NCBI GenBank assembly: GCA_038030265.1
Contig: CM075939.1
Span: forward strand, 38,483,253 to 38,547,252
Origin: Corythucha ciliata
Lineage: Eukaryota > Arthropoda > Insecta > Hemiptera > Tingidae
Reading direction: 5' to 3'
Length of the DNA stretch: 64,000 bases
In this document: positions 11,201-22,009 of the stretch, piece by piece
Position numbering within the stretch: the first letter of the stretch is position 1
Layout: each line of letters begins with the position of its first letter
Translations under genes and position numbers: made by a program
Notes under the pieces: generated by a model
Seen by the model: only the letters and a program-made list of their open reading frames with translations
What the model was told of the DNA's origin: nothing
The model's database searches: none

Positions 11201-12477
11201 GTGTCTGAGGTACTTCAGGCTGTTGCGACGTCTCAGTGACTGTCCTAGCGACTGTCCTAGCTTTGCGACCACGTCCGACAGTCTTGATTGGAACTGTTGT
11301 TCCAGTTCTTCCACCGCCTAATTAAAGACACGAGGGGGGTTTTAAAATATTTTAAAAAACGAAAAAAAGGGGACCTGCCTCGTTGAAGAAATTTTCTCGT
11401 AGGCGGAGGTGTATGCTTTGGTGCTGATAACCGACTTGTCCCCCCTCCAGCTCGTGCTTTGGCCACGGCCAAAGTTTTGGCTCTGGTTGGCCGTGGTTTG
11501 GCCGAAGTTTGGTTCCGACCTGGCGGCCGCCCGGCCGGTCGCTCAGGCTCGGGTTCTTGAGACCGTAGAAACGCTTGATAATCCTCTTCACTTTCACCTT
11601 CAAATCTTGGCGGCATTGCCCCTTTTTCACCCATGAGAAATGCCGCCCAAGCACTTCCCTTCATTTTACCCATCCTATAGTCCCTTTGATACTGTTTTTC
11701 AGCGTCCATTAACGCTTTTTCAGCCTCTTTTTCATATCTGACGTCTGCTGGCTCGTATTTCTTGTTTTGCTTCCACGTTTTTAGTTGATACAGGTACTCA
11801 TTGTAGGCTTCCCAAGCCTTGTAGATTTGGAACTGGTCTGGCGGTAGACGTCTATTCGCTGGGATTTCAGGCATTGGCTCTCTTGGGCGCTCGGGAGGTC
11901 TGAAATAAAATAGAAACGCTGATGTGAAAACTGGTTGGTGATTTTAAATTGCAAACACTTTCACTGTTCCCCTCTTTCAAGGTATTGAAGATCAGGATGC
12001 AAGACTCCGAGGAGATTCTTTTTCCTTACAATCTTTTGAACCTTTCTAGTCCTCGTTGTCGTCTCTTGCGTGACAGTCGCTGGAGGCGGTGGTGGCGGAG
12101 GCTGAGCCTCTCCGCCTTCGTCTTCCTCAGGCACGTCAGCCAAAGGTGACGAACCGCCCTCCACCGCCCCTGTCACTCTAGTCGTACTTTGTTGAGTTTG
12201 AGTCGTAACTTGAGTTGTCCTCGGCTGAGACCTCGCCGCCGGTCCTGGAGGAGGAGCTCGGCCAAATCGGGCCATCTTTTTTCGCCATCGCCGCTTCACG
12301 AATCGCCCTCGGATCTCTCCGCTCGATCTTTCTTTCGGTTACGTTTTTGGGAGCGGACAGTGAGGCGCGAGTTCGGGACGACGGCTCACCTGAACTTGTT
12401 CCTGTTTGAAAATTTCCAACCATTAATGGGTAACATATTATCTCCCGTGGATGTTGTATACCGGGTCTTCTTCTCAT
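8216..12477 (-). CDS. Uncharacterised multi-exon gene, ~900-aa Pro/Glu/Tyr-rich disordered protein
   Basis: I do not recognise this gene. On the minus strand the exons are: 12477-12343 (least certain), 12293-11965, 11899-11379, 11317-11006, 10931-10633, 10552-10426, 10255-10147, 10085-9918, 9722-9576, 8855-8713 and 8652-8216 (stop). Nearly every junction has a GT donor, an AG acceptor and matching phase. The 11378-11318 intron only keeps frame if its donor is GC. A stop follows directly (9571-9569) if exon nine is not spliced to 8855. The product is basic and Ser/Thr-rich first. Next comes a charged helical block (near PANRRLPPDQFQIYKAWEAY). Then follows acidic, Pro-rich sequence with repeated PWVTP motifs (VPWVTPRMPWVTP; YYIPWVTPEPRWYESPPYEE), ending in a Gly/Asp/Glu-rich tail. 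No signal peptide, membrane segment or enzyme motif is visible. Exons are clearly more GC-rich than the surroundings. It could be a lineage-specific scaffold, or a domesticated structural protein. Confidence 0.75.
8860..8885. repeat. (AG)n microsatellite serving as a polypyrimidine tract
   Basis: The run lies directly upstream, on the minus strand, of the proposed acceptor at 8856. There it reads as CT repeats followed by TTTTAATGAAAG. Length variation could affect splicing of the last two exons. Confidence 0.6.
9085..9332. mobile_element. Snap-back MITE in an intron of the minus-strand gene
   Basis: The arms at about 9085-9140 and 9275-9332 are inverted copies of roughly 50 bp. Each contains TTCACACCTATCATGCA, then CCGATCCGACACCGATCATG. 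TTAA-like sequence flanks both ends. No coding capacity. It falls between exons nine and ten of the uncharacterised gene. Confidence 0.75.
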
Positions 12478-13070
12478 CCTTGGGCCGCCTTAAGAAATGT
12501 AGTTCAAAGCAAAAATATATTACTTAGTAGTAGTACATAAATTTAGAATTTAGATAAATTTTGAATCGTTCGAAAAAACCCCAAATTATAAAAAAAAAAA
12601 AGGTAAAGTGATCATGTGTTTACAAAGAATTAGTGCAGAGAAATTTTTGTGCTAAAATGGGCGCAAGCAATCGCGGTGGACGAGAAAAGCTACTCAACAT
12701 TGTCTTAACGGAGCCGTCATGTGACGACAGGTAGCAACCCCGCCCCGCCCCCGCCAGAACATTTCCTACCGATCGGTAAGCAAAGTTTTCGAACAGAGAA
12801 AAAATTAAATCCGACCCTGGTCAAATTGAACATGTTTGGATCGCTTCGCGACCTCCGGCATCGATTTTATACGACGGCGGACGACCAACGGTAAAAAAAC
12901 ATACAAAAAACGTAACACTCATCTTGTGAACACAAGAGTTTGGTGGGTGGGTGGGAGGGAGGGGGAAGAATAATTCATTGTAGCAGATATCGCCGTTATA
13001 TTTCCGAACAGGTTTCCGCTAGAAAAGTGCAAATAATTCGAGGGATTCTCGATTGTTGGCGAGGTCCCGA
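12478..13070. other. Upstream region of the uncharacterised gene, no feature resolved
   Basis: Should contain the promoter or 5' UTR exons of the minus-strand gene. It holds a GC-rich patch with GCCCCGCCCCCGCC near 12740, suggestive of a GC-box region, but I cannot place a start site. Confidence 0.35.
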
Positions 13071-13074
13071 GCAG

Positions 13075-13125
13075 CGAATGCAGCAACGACAGCAGCAACA
13101 ACAGCAGCAGCAGAAACCACCAGAA
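13075..13125 (+). repeat. Imperfect CAG/CAA repeat
   Basis: Reads as a Gln run on the plus strand and a Leu/Cys run on the minus strand. The flanking open frames in both directions depend on this repeat and carry nothing else recognisable, so I treat it as low complexity rather than as a gene. Confidence 0.6.
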
Positions 13126-13429
13126 AGAATTGAGACAAAAAAGTGCACTTTCGTCGAACCGAAGTCGTTCCAACAAGAGTACTGCACGCGGAATAATTGT
13201 CCTAATTTGAAATGAAACTGCCCGATTGTTAACATGTTTTGTGTCCGACGTGTTAATTTTCGAAGATACAGCACGCTTTAAACTCAATATTCTGGGGAGT
13301 TTCATTTTTTTTTTTAAATAAGATTCAGGAGCAAAATGCACCACGGTGGAGGAGGGGATGGTTCTGACAATTCAGTCGTACTTTGGAATGACATAATTAG
13401 AGTTTTTAGCGGAACAACCTATGCGTTTG

Positions 13430-13990
13430 GGCCAAATCTTCCAGGCCAAATAACGTTATTTCACGGACTGGCGTTTCAGAAACCCATTTCGAGGGGTTGA
13501 CCCACCAGTTGGCAGACCATTTACCTAACGGATTTCAGATTTTTAAAATGAACATTTTCCGGATGTTGCCTCATTTTAAAAAGGAATTTTCCGGCTCTCT
13601 GATTCTTTTCAAAAACAAAATTTCGTTTACTCCCATTAGAATTACCATCGTGCTGGGATTTAGCCGGCCCGTTGTCTTCCAAAAAGAAATTTCACGGAGT
13701 AGCGTTATTATCAAAACAATTTCGCGTGGCTGGGTCACCCAAAAATGCAATTTTTCGGGATCATAAACACAAAATTTTGCGCTTTCAACCCCATTAGGGT
13801 TGGCTCAGTCAAATGACCAATTTTGCTGGGTTGGCTCATTAAAATAACTATAAACCGCTGATTTTACGCATTAAAAAAACAGTATTGCTGATTTAAAGCT
13901 TCCAAACCCCAAATTGCACAGATCTGGCCTTTTTAGAAACCAAATTTTTGGGCTTGGCTCATTTGAAACCCATTCTGCTGCTACCCAAGA
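13430..13990 (+). repeat. 30-bp family 3 block
   Basis: Degenerate units with patterns such as TTGGCTCATTTGAAACCCAT, with 'aaa-caatttcg' alternating. Spacing is about 30 bp but more eroded than at 48.6-49.3 kb. Confidence 0.5.
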
Positions 13991-15122
13991 GAGAGCAAAA
14001 GTGAGTGAATGAACCGCGGATGTCATCAGCACCAAGGGTCCATGTATTTGGTCCATTTGCTAGTTTTTTGGTCTCTAGTGCCTATGCCTACCCAGTATTT
14101 TCCACGGAGGCTATTTTTCACGGCCATCAAGGCAGTTTGTTGATAGGAAGCCGGCCGTTTCGGAATCACAAAAAAAAAAAAAAATTATAATTTAAGCTAC
14201 GTGCATTAGGACCGGGGAACGCATTTGACACAGCGAACATGCAGAACTTGTGTTCTCCGGGGCTTTTCTTTACAAACGGTACCTGGCACTACATTATTTT
14301 TATTTTTTCATGCTTAGGGTAAACTCTCAACAGCCCATTTCAAGTGGAATAATCAAAAAAAGTTGTATTTCTTAGTAAGAAAAAAAAGTTGTAATTGGAT
14401 TGCATATAGACTGGCCCCATAGGCATTTTCCTCCTTGTATCCTATCCTCACTAGTTTACTTCACCATAAATCCCCAAGGTAGCAGAATCTTGATGGGATA
14501 TCCCAATAGTGTAATGGGCAATAGCTGGATTCGAACTAAGGCTCGCTGGGTTGCGAAGCGAGTATTGTATCCATTACGATGGCCATCGAGGCGCGCTTCA
14601 TTAGGCATTCACAACACGGGGAATCGGAAAATCAAGGATGTGTTCTTCCTATGACTCAGATGTTCTTGATCGCTTTGAAGACCAACGCTTTTCGTGGTCT
14701 TGTTAAGGGAGTGACGTGCAATGTTTTGAAACTGTTATACGTCTTCTAAACTCATTTTACTAATATAAAATTTGTATCACAGATTTAATACACAATTAAT
14801 TGTTTTCGACTAGAAATGTTCAAAAGGCTTTTTTCCATATTTGACTTTAAGGGTTTTTAAATGCTCGTCAAACAATTTATATTCACCGTGAAATAAATAA
14901 AACATGGCACCAGCGAGGTCTGTCACGGGCCTTTGATGTAAGCCTTAATGAAGAACTTTTGTCTGTCTCTGCACGGAATGCTTAACAAAATGTTCGATGA
15001 ACCATAAAAAAAAAGTGACTAGATTTTAATATTTTTGCTATTTCGTTTGTTTGCGTTTTGTTTCGCGCGTGCTTTCACGCCTTTGAATTTCAAGGTATCC
15101 CCGCATAGCTGACGATTATCCG
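13991..15122. other. Downstream of glass, no gene seen
   Basis: Mostly AT-rich. It includes the probable 3' UTR of glass next to 15122. A minus-strand tRNA-like motif (TTCGAATCC with nearby TGGATACAATAC) lies at about 14510-14590 but does not fold as a proper tRNA. Confidence 0.45.
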
Positions 15123-16607
15123 TCAAGATGCGGCCGCGTTATGAACGCGCATGTGACGATTCAAATTCCCCGACTGTGAGAATCTGAGTAGGCACAGTTT
15201 ACACTGATAGGGTTTCTCGCCTGAATGAATTCTCAGGTGTTTCGTGAGTGTGCTCGAATCAGAAAAGGCCTTTTTACACAGGCGACAACGGTAGGGTCGC
15301 TCGCCCGAATGAGTTCGCATGTGAGTTGTGACTGAGCTTGACTGAGAGAATTTCCGGGCACAAATCGGGCACCTAGGAGGGAGTAAATTCCTTTTAATTA
15401 CAAGAAATTTCACGTTGATTTAAACTGTTAGTATTTTACCTGAACGGTTTTTCACCCGAGTGAGTCCTGACGTGTGCTGTTAAGTTAGCCGCCTGACTAA
15501 AACTCTTGTTGCAATCGTCACACCTGTCCATTCTGAGCATTAGGCCGAAGTTTAAACATTTCTCGACCAATTAAACGGCTAATATACCTGTACGGTTTTT
15601 CACCGCTGTGCGTTCTCAAGTGAGTTTTCAACGTCGACGGTCGGGCGTACGTTTTCCCGCAGATTCCACACAAATTGGGTCGAGGGCTCGTCGTCAATGG
15701 GCTAGCTCCGCCGCAGCTCGACGCTTTGCACGTAGTCGGATGATGATGATGGTGGTGGTGATGACTGTGGTGATGATGATGATGACCGGCGGAGGCGTCC
15801 ATCGGCGGTAATGACGGATCACCGCCGCCGATGTTCACGCCTTCGCCTCCGTCGCAGGAAAAGTTGGAATCATGAGTGGGAAACTCCGAGAAAACGACAG
15901 GTGTATAGTGATGTTGACTGTTAGAAGTGTACAGCGGTGATGCTGATCCACTCCAACTTATCTTCAATTAAAAAAAAAAAAATTAAACTGTTTTAAAAAC
16001 AAAATGTATTGTTTATAAAGTGGTCGAAAAGTGCGTTGAGGTTGCCCTCATGAACGCTCTCCCTTTCAACTACTCTTTCTCCCTCCCTCTAACGCCCCAT
16101 TCTATTGGTTCTTTGACAGTGGTAGGTACAAAGGGTGTCAACAAAAAGGGAAGGAAAAGGGAGGATCTTTCGAATCGCACCCTTCTCTGTAGCTAATGGC
16201 AACCCGCATGACTCGAATGGCTTCCCTTTGTGAAAATCGATAAAAGCTAAACCCCCCCCCCCCCCGGTAAGAAACAATTACATATTCAACTTTTCTCGAA
16301 GAAACAAACCAACCGAACCCCCCCCCCCCCACAACTGCTTACCTGATGACACGGCTGTAAGTGTTGAGCCGGAGATTCATGGTACGCAGTCTGGAAATAG
16401 TCATTTTCCAACGGTACACCGCCGTAGCCGCAGCTCTGTATACATTTAACAAAAGCTGTGGTACTTATTTATTCTTCGATTATTAAATAAATTTCAACCT
16501 GTTGAATGTTTGTTGGATACGACGATGGTGGAGGTGTTGGAGGATGAATTACTGGGTGCTTCAATGAAAGAAGAGCGTCGGCTACGTCCTGGGGCTGGCC
16601 ATCGCAT
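15123..16607 (-). CDS. gl: glass: central exons and five C2H2 zinc fingers
   Basis: Exons on the minus strand: 16607-16499, 16435-16343, 15961-15588, 15523-15440 and 15372-15123 (stop). All have GT-AG borders with matching phases, giving a continuous frame. Finger 1 lies in the third of these exons ([21 protein letters not shown] is its core). Finger 2 is a single 84-bp exon. Fingers 3-5 share the last exon ([46 protein letters not shown]). These fingers match Drosophila Glass nearly residue for residue, including HSGEKP linkers. Glass is the nuclear transcription factor that specifies photoreceptors and some clock neurons. Upstream of the fingers are a His-rich tract near 15733-15783 and Pro/Gln-rich sequence likely acting in activation. 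The protein ends soon after finger 5, so the C-terminus is short. Confidence 0.94.
15733..15783 (-). repeat. CAT/CAC triplet repeat encoding a His-rich run in glass
   Basis: Imperfect GATGATGAT/GGTGGTGAT on the plus strand reads as nearly uninterrupted His, with one Ser, in the glass frame. His runs are common in nuclear developmental regulators. Likely length-variable. Confidence 0.8.
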
Positions 16608-17039
16608 CTGAAATAAAAATATAAACACTAAAATTGTTGATTCATGGACGTTAAATTTCCGGGCGCCCCACCCCCCAGGCCCGAGACTTAATTTTGCGGG
16701 CTTTTGGCCGCGGGTGGGAGAGAGAGGTTCCTTCAACCACTCCCCCCCCCCTCACAAGTTATTTCTGAAACTACTCTGAACACAATTTCTAAAGTAAATG
16801 AGTAACGCGAACAAAAGAAGCCCTTCAACTACCCCTTTGTTTCTAAAATCGTCTTTAATGAGTGCGATACTTTAGTTTAACACCCTTCCGTGGATGGATT
16901 GACGATTTTCCTTGCTGAGCTTTGAATTCACTGAAACGCTTTGAAAATTACTGGTTTTTGGCACTAAATAGTCAGTTGTCATGCCAAAAATCCAAGGCTG
17001 AGCAGCCGGTTTAAGGTTACCCGCCGGTGGTATAGCTCT

Positions 17040-17300
17040 CACAGCACATTTTTCTCAATTTTACCTGCTAATTTACGTTTTTCTCAGTTTTAGCCGCCGC
17101 ATTTAGCAGTTGTCTTCACTTATGAAGGCATGAATTTTAGTCGAATTTGTCTTCAGAAACCACAAATTAGCGCTTTTTATCCGCGATTAGCGCAATTTTA
17201 TCCGTGAATTAGCACCTTTTCTCAAATTAGACGCTAATCGCCAATTTGCTCAATTTTAGCAGTAAATTAGCAATTGTTTCCCTTCTATTCATTAATCTGA
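17040..17300 (+). repeat. 30-bp family 1 array, plus orientation
   Basis: About eight degenerate units with cores like CTCAATTTTAGCCG and GAATTAGC, inside the glass intron. Confidence 0.75.
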
Positions 17301-18237
17301 TTTAAGATTACAGTGTACGATTAACCGACAGATTCAGTCGGAGTTGAAAACGTTTGAAAATTCTGCAAATTTTCGTAATTCCTCACATTTTACTACTCGG
17401 GCTCATTTTTCGTCCCCTGAATCCTACACGGTGTGTTCAGATTTGATTTTCGGCCAGAAATAAACGAGCTACAGTCGTTTTAGTAACGCAATGTCTATAA
17501 CACGAAAAAAATCTTAAAAGGGAAAAAAGTCGGACTGCCCCCGGAGGGAAGTAAGTGTGTGGTCTTGTTAGCACGGTAACTCTCGAAGAAATCAATTTAG
17601 CGGAACGCGCTTTGGCACAAAAATCAGTAGTCGTAAGACCCCGGTCGGTATTGCATTTGGGCCAAATCGGTCAAGGTGGAGGGGGGGGAATAGGGGTTGA
17701 AATGGTCAAAAAATCACTACAATTCACCAGTTGATTCTAGATGCATCATATTCAGTACGAATACTCCATGTTAGAGTAGCCTTTGATTCCCATTTTAATT
17801 TTTCGAAAAAGTCAAGGTGGTGGGGGTGGTCCTTCCGGTGTGGAAGTGTGAAAATTGCGTTGAACTTCACTAGTTCATCTTAGCGCTCTAAAATTCGACT
17901 CAATAATTTAATGCAACCTAAGCCCTGGATTCCATTGAGATTTATCGAAAACTTTGATGGGGCGGGGGTGAAATAGGGGATGAAATTTCAAAAAAATCGC
18001 TTAAATTCACACGTTTAGGTATTATAAAATACGGCACAAAAATTAAATATAACAAAGCCCTTGGAAAACTACCGACACTTTGCGACATTTTTGAACAGAG
18101 GGGGGTGAAAATAGAGGAAGAAGTTCGGCTTAATGAAACAAATAATGGTATCAAAATTATTACTTCTGGGACGGCTTAGGGTATCCGTATACAGAATGAA
18201 ATGCACTTTTTCCGACCGCCAGCTGCCGGAGCGAAAT
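17301..18237. repeat. Weak long-period repeat, no gene
   Basis: Segments near 17650, 17800 and 17950 each read 'tcaaggtggaggggggg / gtgaaa / aaattcac', spaced about 120-150 bp apart, suggesting a degenerate tandem repeat. No open frame of interest. Confidence 0.4.
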
Positions 18238-18740
18238 TTTTTTTTTTTTTTTTTTTTTCTCCTTTCTTTCTCTCTCTCTCAATTTGGGCTCAGTTTAGGA
18301 GAACGCATTTTTTGTATGTTTAGCTGATATTTAACGCTTTTTCTCAATTGCAGCCGAAAACAGCTCCTTTTCTTATTTCTTTCTGTGAATTGGCGATTTC
18401 CCCCCTATTTTAGCTCTAAATTAGCCATTTTTCTCAATTTTAGCCCCAATTTTTTTTAATTTTTAGCTATGAATTTACAGCCTTTTCTCAATTTTAGCCG
18501 TTGACTTGGGCCGATTTCTGGATTTGAGCGTTTTTCTCTAAACCCCTCTGTACTATACGTTGCGAAACAGTGATTTTTCTCGATTTTGCATCTCGAAACT
18601 GAGATTTTTCGCAATTTTCGCTGCGAATTCACGTGTGAGTTAGCTTTTTTCCTTCAATCAATTTTAGCCGCGAATTATCTCGCTTTTTCCAATTTCAGCC
18701 GCGGATCGCCGATTTTCTTCGCGGATCGCCGCGGTTCTTT
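18238..18740 (+). repeat. Poly-T tract followed by 30-bp family 1 array, plus orientation
   Basis: A T run at 18238-18260 with a CTTT/CTCT tail leads into units such as CTCAATTTTAGCCG. Heavily eroded at its right end. Confidence 0.7.
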
Positions 18741-19099
18741 TTATAACCTAAAAAAAAAAACCTTTTTCACGTTTAAAGCGGTCCGTACGCACAATAAAAT
18801 TGCTCAATGTAAGGGTTGCGCAATAAAATTGAACGTGTATGGGTAGTATTTATGGGTTGCAAGTATATTGTGCCTGCCATTTTTATATGCATACCTACAT
18901 CTGAAAAATGAATTGAAAACCCGTGTTGCGCAATATATTGCACTTGTACAGCAAACTTCAAAATATTGCACAATACAAATTTTGCGTATACATATATGTG
19001 CCCTTTAAAATAACGAAGCGTCATTTGTTAAGACCTTAAAATCTGAAGCTGACTGTTTTATTTCAGCATGCCGTAACGTCCGTCATTCACCCTGGACCC

Positions 19100-20880
19100 A
19101 ATTTTGAAGGAACGGATATAATATACACGTTGAAAATGATGTTCGACGTTCTTGTGACCGACGAACAAGCTGAAAATTCTGAATACGATGGCGACAGTGA
19201 CGCAGATGATGGTCTGCCGGCTTGGCACCGTCGGCGCCGTAAAAAGAGAGCAGCAGCACCGCCTTCAACTGCAACTTGAGCCTCGCGGGGCAAAACGTTC
19301 AAGGCCTAGCAACGGCACGTCTGCTGATGACGCTTTTAGTTCTGACTCATCATGTGAGAGTGACGAGGATGGTCCTGACGACACGCCCTCGCCTGTCCGG
19401 ACAATTTTGGCGCATGCTATTTAACCGTCGTCGTCTGACGCCGAGGATGAGGGTGCCGATGGCGGAACAGATTTTCAATGGAAAAAGGATGTCCAACAAT
19501 GTGAGATTAAAGATAATTTCAAGAAATTTAATTTTGATATTGACTCCGGTCCGAAAAAAGCAGTAGATTTAAATAACTTTTCTAAAATATTTTTCACATT
19601 TTTTTCTAAAAGTTTTGCCAACCATATTATAATTCAAAGTGAGATATACGCTAAGCAGAATGGCTATTCCCTCGATCTAACAATTGAAGAATTGAATGCG
19701 TTTGTAGGGATTTTAATTATATTGGGTTTCAACCGGCTACCTTATCAAAGACTATTTTGGTCCACAAATTCCAATTTTAGAAACACGAGAATTTGCCAGG
19801 TGATGTCCCTTAAGCGCTTTTTGTTAATTTTAAGATTACTCCATCTCAATGATAACGAGCAAATGGCAGGCCGGGAAAGCCCGAATTTCGATAAATTGTT
19901 TAAAATTCGCCCAATGTTTGTGCATTTTCGAAAAGTTTTTTCAGAAGCTTTCACTCCCTCCAGGCAATTATCGGTTGATGAGAGTGCAATTCCCTTCAGG
20001 GGAGGATCCTCTCCCAACATGCCCTTGAAACCAATCAAGAGGGGGTTTAAAATATGGGCAATATGCTGCGCAGCTACAGGCTTTCTAGTTGGTTTTGATT
20101 TTTATGCGGGCAAGGAAAGTGACTCGCAGGCTCCCCTTGGTGAACCGGTAGTTTTGGGGCTAACTAGCGGGTTTGAAAGTTTGGGATATTGCATTTTTTT
20201 CAAGAGGTTTTTTTCATCATTTTCCCTCATTCGTAAACTTTTAAACAGAGTCTCTTTGCATGCGGTACCATTATGCAGACAAATAAATCTTTTCCCAGGT
20301 GTGTAAAGACTGACCGGGAACTCAAATTAGGAGAGTGGGACCAAGCACAGACCAAGGAAATGGCTCTTGTGAAATGGAAAAATCGTGCGACCAAATCTCT
20401 GTGCGTTGTCAGCACTATTGACGATCCTAGTGAAAAAATCACAGTTCATCGAAAAGACAAGGAAGGGAACAGAAAATATATTAATTGTCCCCAAGCAATT
20501 GATACTTTCAATGGGAGGCGTCGACCTTTTCGATCAATACACGGCCTCCTACTCTATTCAGTGGAAATCTCACCGTTGGTGGATGAAATCGTTTTATTGT
20601 TTTATCGACGCCGCCATTGTAAACTCTTTTATTCTATGTAAAAACGAGGTGAAAAGCGCCAATATAACGGAAAAACCCGTCAGCCAACTAATGTTTCGAT
20701 CGCAGCTGGCTGACGAGTTGATAAGGGATTACAATGGGAGAAAAAAGGCAATCCCTAAAACCTTTATTACCAAGTCTAAAAAAGTCAAGAAGCCTGTAAC
20801 TGCGCCGACTGGTCATATGCCAGTAAAGTGTACTCCTCGCAGGTGTGCAAATTATAGCGGGGAAAACCGGTGAGAAGTAC
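19100..20880 (+). pseudogene. piggyBac-type transposase (PGBD4-like), frameshifted
   Basis: The recognisable order is an acidic N-terminal region (19130-19430), then the DDE_Tnp_1_7-type core. Core landmarks are ELNAFVGILIILGFNRLP near 19690, LSVDESAIPFRGGSSP near 19975 (first catalytic Asp), GFKIWAICCAATGFLVGFDF near 20050, VVLGLTSGFE near 20150 and MGGVDLFDQYTASYSIQW near 20510 (third catalytic Asp region). The coding sequence is broken by stop/frame changes near 19280 and 19420, a frame change near 20245 and another near 20510. The second core Asp region is distorted (FKRFFSSFSLIRKLL). The Cys-rich C-terminal finger is absent or degraded. Flanking TTAA ends could not be assigned. It sits sense-opposite to glass inside its intron. 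Dead copy. Confidence 0.9.
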
Positions 20881-21099
20881 ACTAAAATACAAAGAATGCG
20901 ACGTTGCTCTGTGCAAAGTCAATTGCTTTGAAAATTTCCATACCAATTTGTGTTCATAATGAAAAATATTTTGATGTTAAGCGTAATTATTAGATTCAAA
21001 TTGTAAATTATAATTAAGACTCAAATTGTAAATATTTGTTAATAAGGATTTAAGTCAGTATTTCCATACAAAATAAATATTTTCACGATGGCCATACTA

Positions 21100-22000
21100 T
21101 ACCACATTCAACTTGTTTTGACCTTTTTAGGTTTTTTGTTTTCAAGAATTAAAATTAGTGATATAATAATCATCATCAACAAATCATCTTATTGTTATTA
21201 TTATCATAATCTTTCCCTTGTATATTCAATCCACGGACACCCGACTGACTGCACCAAACTTGAGGACGCAGGTGCGGGTGAGCGCCATCAGGGGCGGATA
21301 CAGGGGGTGGGCGATCGGGCTGAGCCCGAAGGGCTGATGCCTGCTCCCCTCCCCCCAACTCTTTGACGGATCCCAGCCCTCCTGAGAAAACTGGTAACTA
21401 CAGATTAATTTTTCTCGGTAATGGTCCCTAAGGTAAGCCTACAGAATCCCGGAACTGGCCTATTATAGCATAGGTACAATGAGACAAATGAGAACACCTA
21501 TCAAGTAGGGTTTTCTTAAAACAAAGACACCCTTTAACCCATGACTCAAGACACAAGGCTGTTTTATAGCGTATAGCTTAGCAGTTGGTTCAAAATTCAC
21601 TCATTGAGAACGCCCAGAATACACGTACTCTAAAGGCCTGACGCAGTATTTTGTGCCTCAGCCCTCAAGCTGCATACATTTTTTCCCTACTTTGCTGTCT
21701 TATATCTTCACCGATACCGATTTTATGGTCTCGTCGCAATCTTCAGGGCACTGGGCGTTAGGATTTGATCGGGGACTTAGGCATTCTACCTCGTTAGACT
21801 CAGCCCAGCAAAGCAGATTGTTGTGCAGATTGGTTGTATGTAGTTTTTCTCTCCGACTTGATCGTTGAGATCAACCATCAGTGCCGGCTTTAAGGAGGGG
21901 CGAGCCGGGCAACCGCCCGGGAGCGCCGTGTACTTAGGGGCGCGTCTAGCAATGGGAGGGGGAGGGAAGGTGGGCGAAAAAAAATGACCTAAGAAGCGCA
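21100..22000. other. Intron filler with transposon-end-like GC patches
   Basis: GC-rich patches at 21290-21350 (GGGGCGGATACAGGGGGTGG) and 21888-21950 (CAGTGCCGGCTTTAAGGAGG) resemble ends of nonautonomous DNA transposons and lie just before a 30-bp array. No gene. Confidence 0.4.
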
Positions 22001-22009
22001 TTTGATTTC

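Noticed and set aside
12919..13344. 141-aa Leu-rich open frame on the minus strand
   Set aside because: Its only notable part is the antisense of the CAG repeat; no splice or domain support.
14505..14595. tRNA gene on the minus strand (TTCGAATCC with a plausible anticodon stem)
   Set aside because: The T-stem does not pair, the anticodon loop has the wrong size and no acceptor stem forms; at best an old SINE head.
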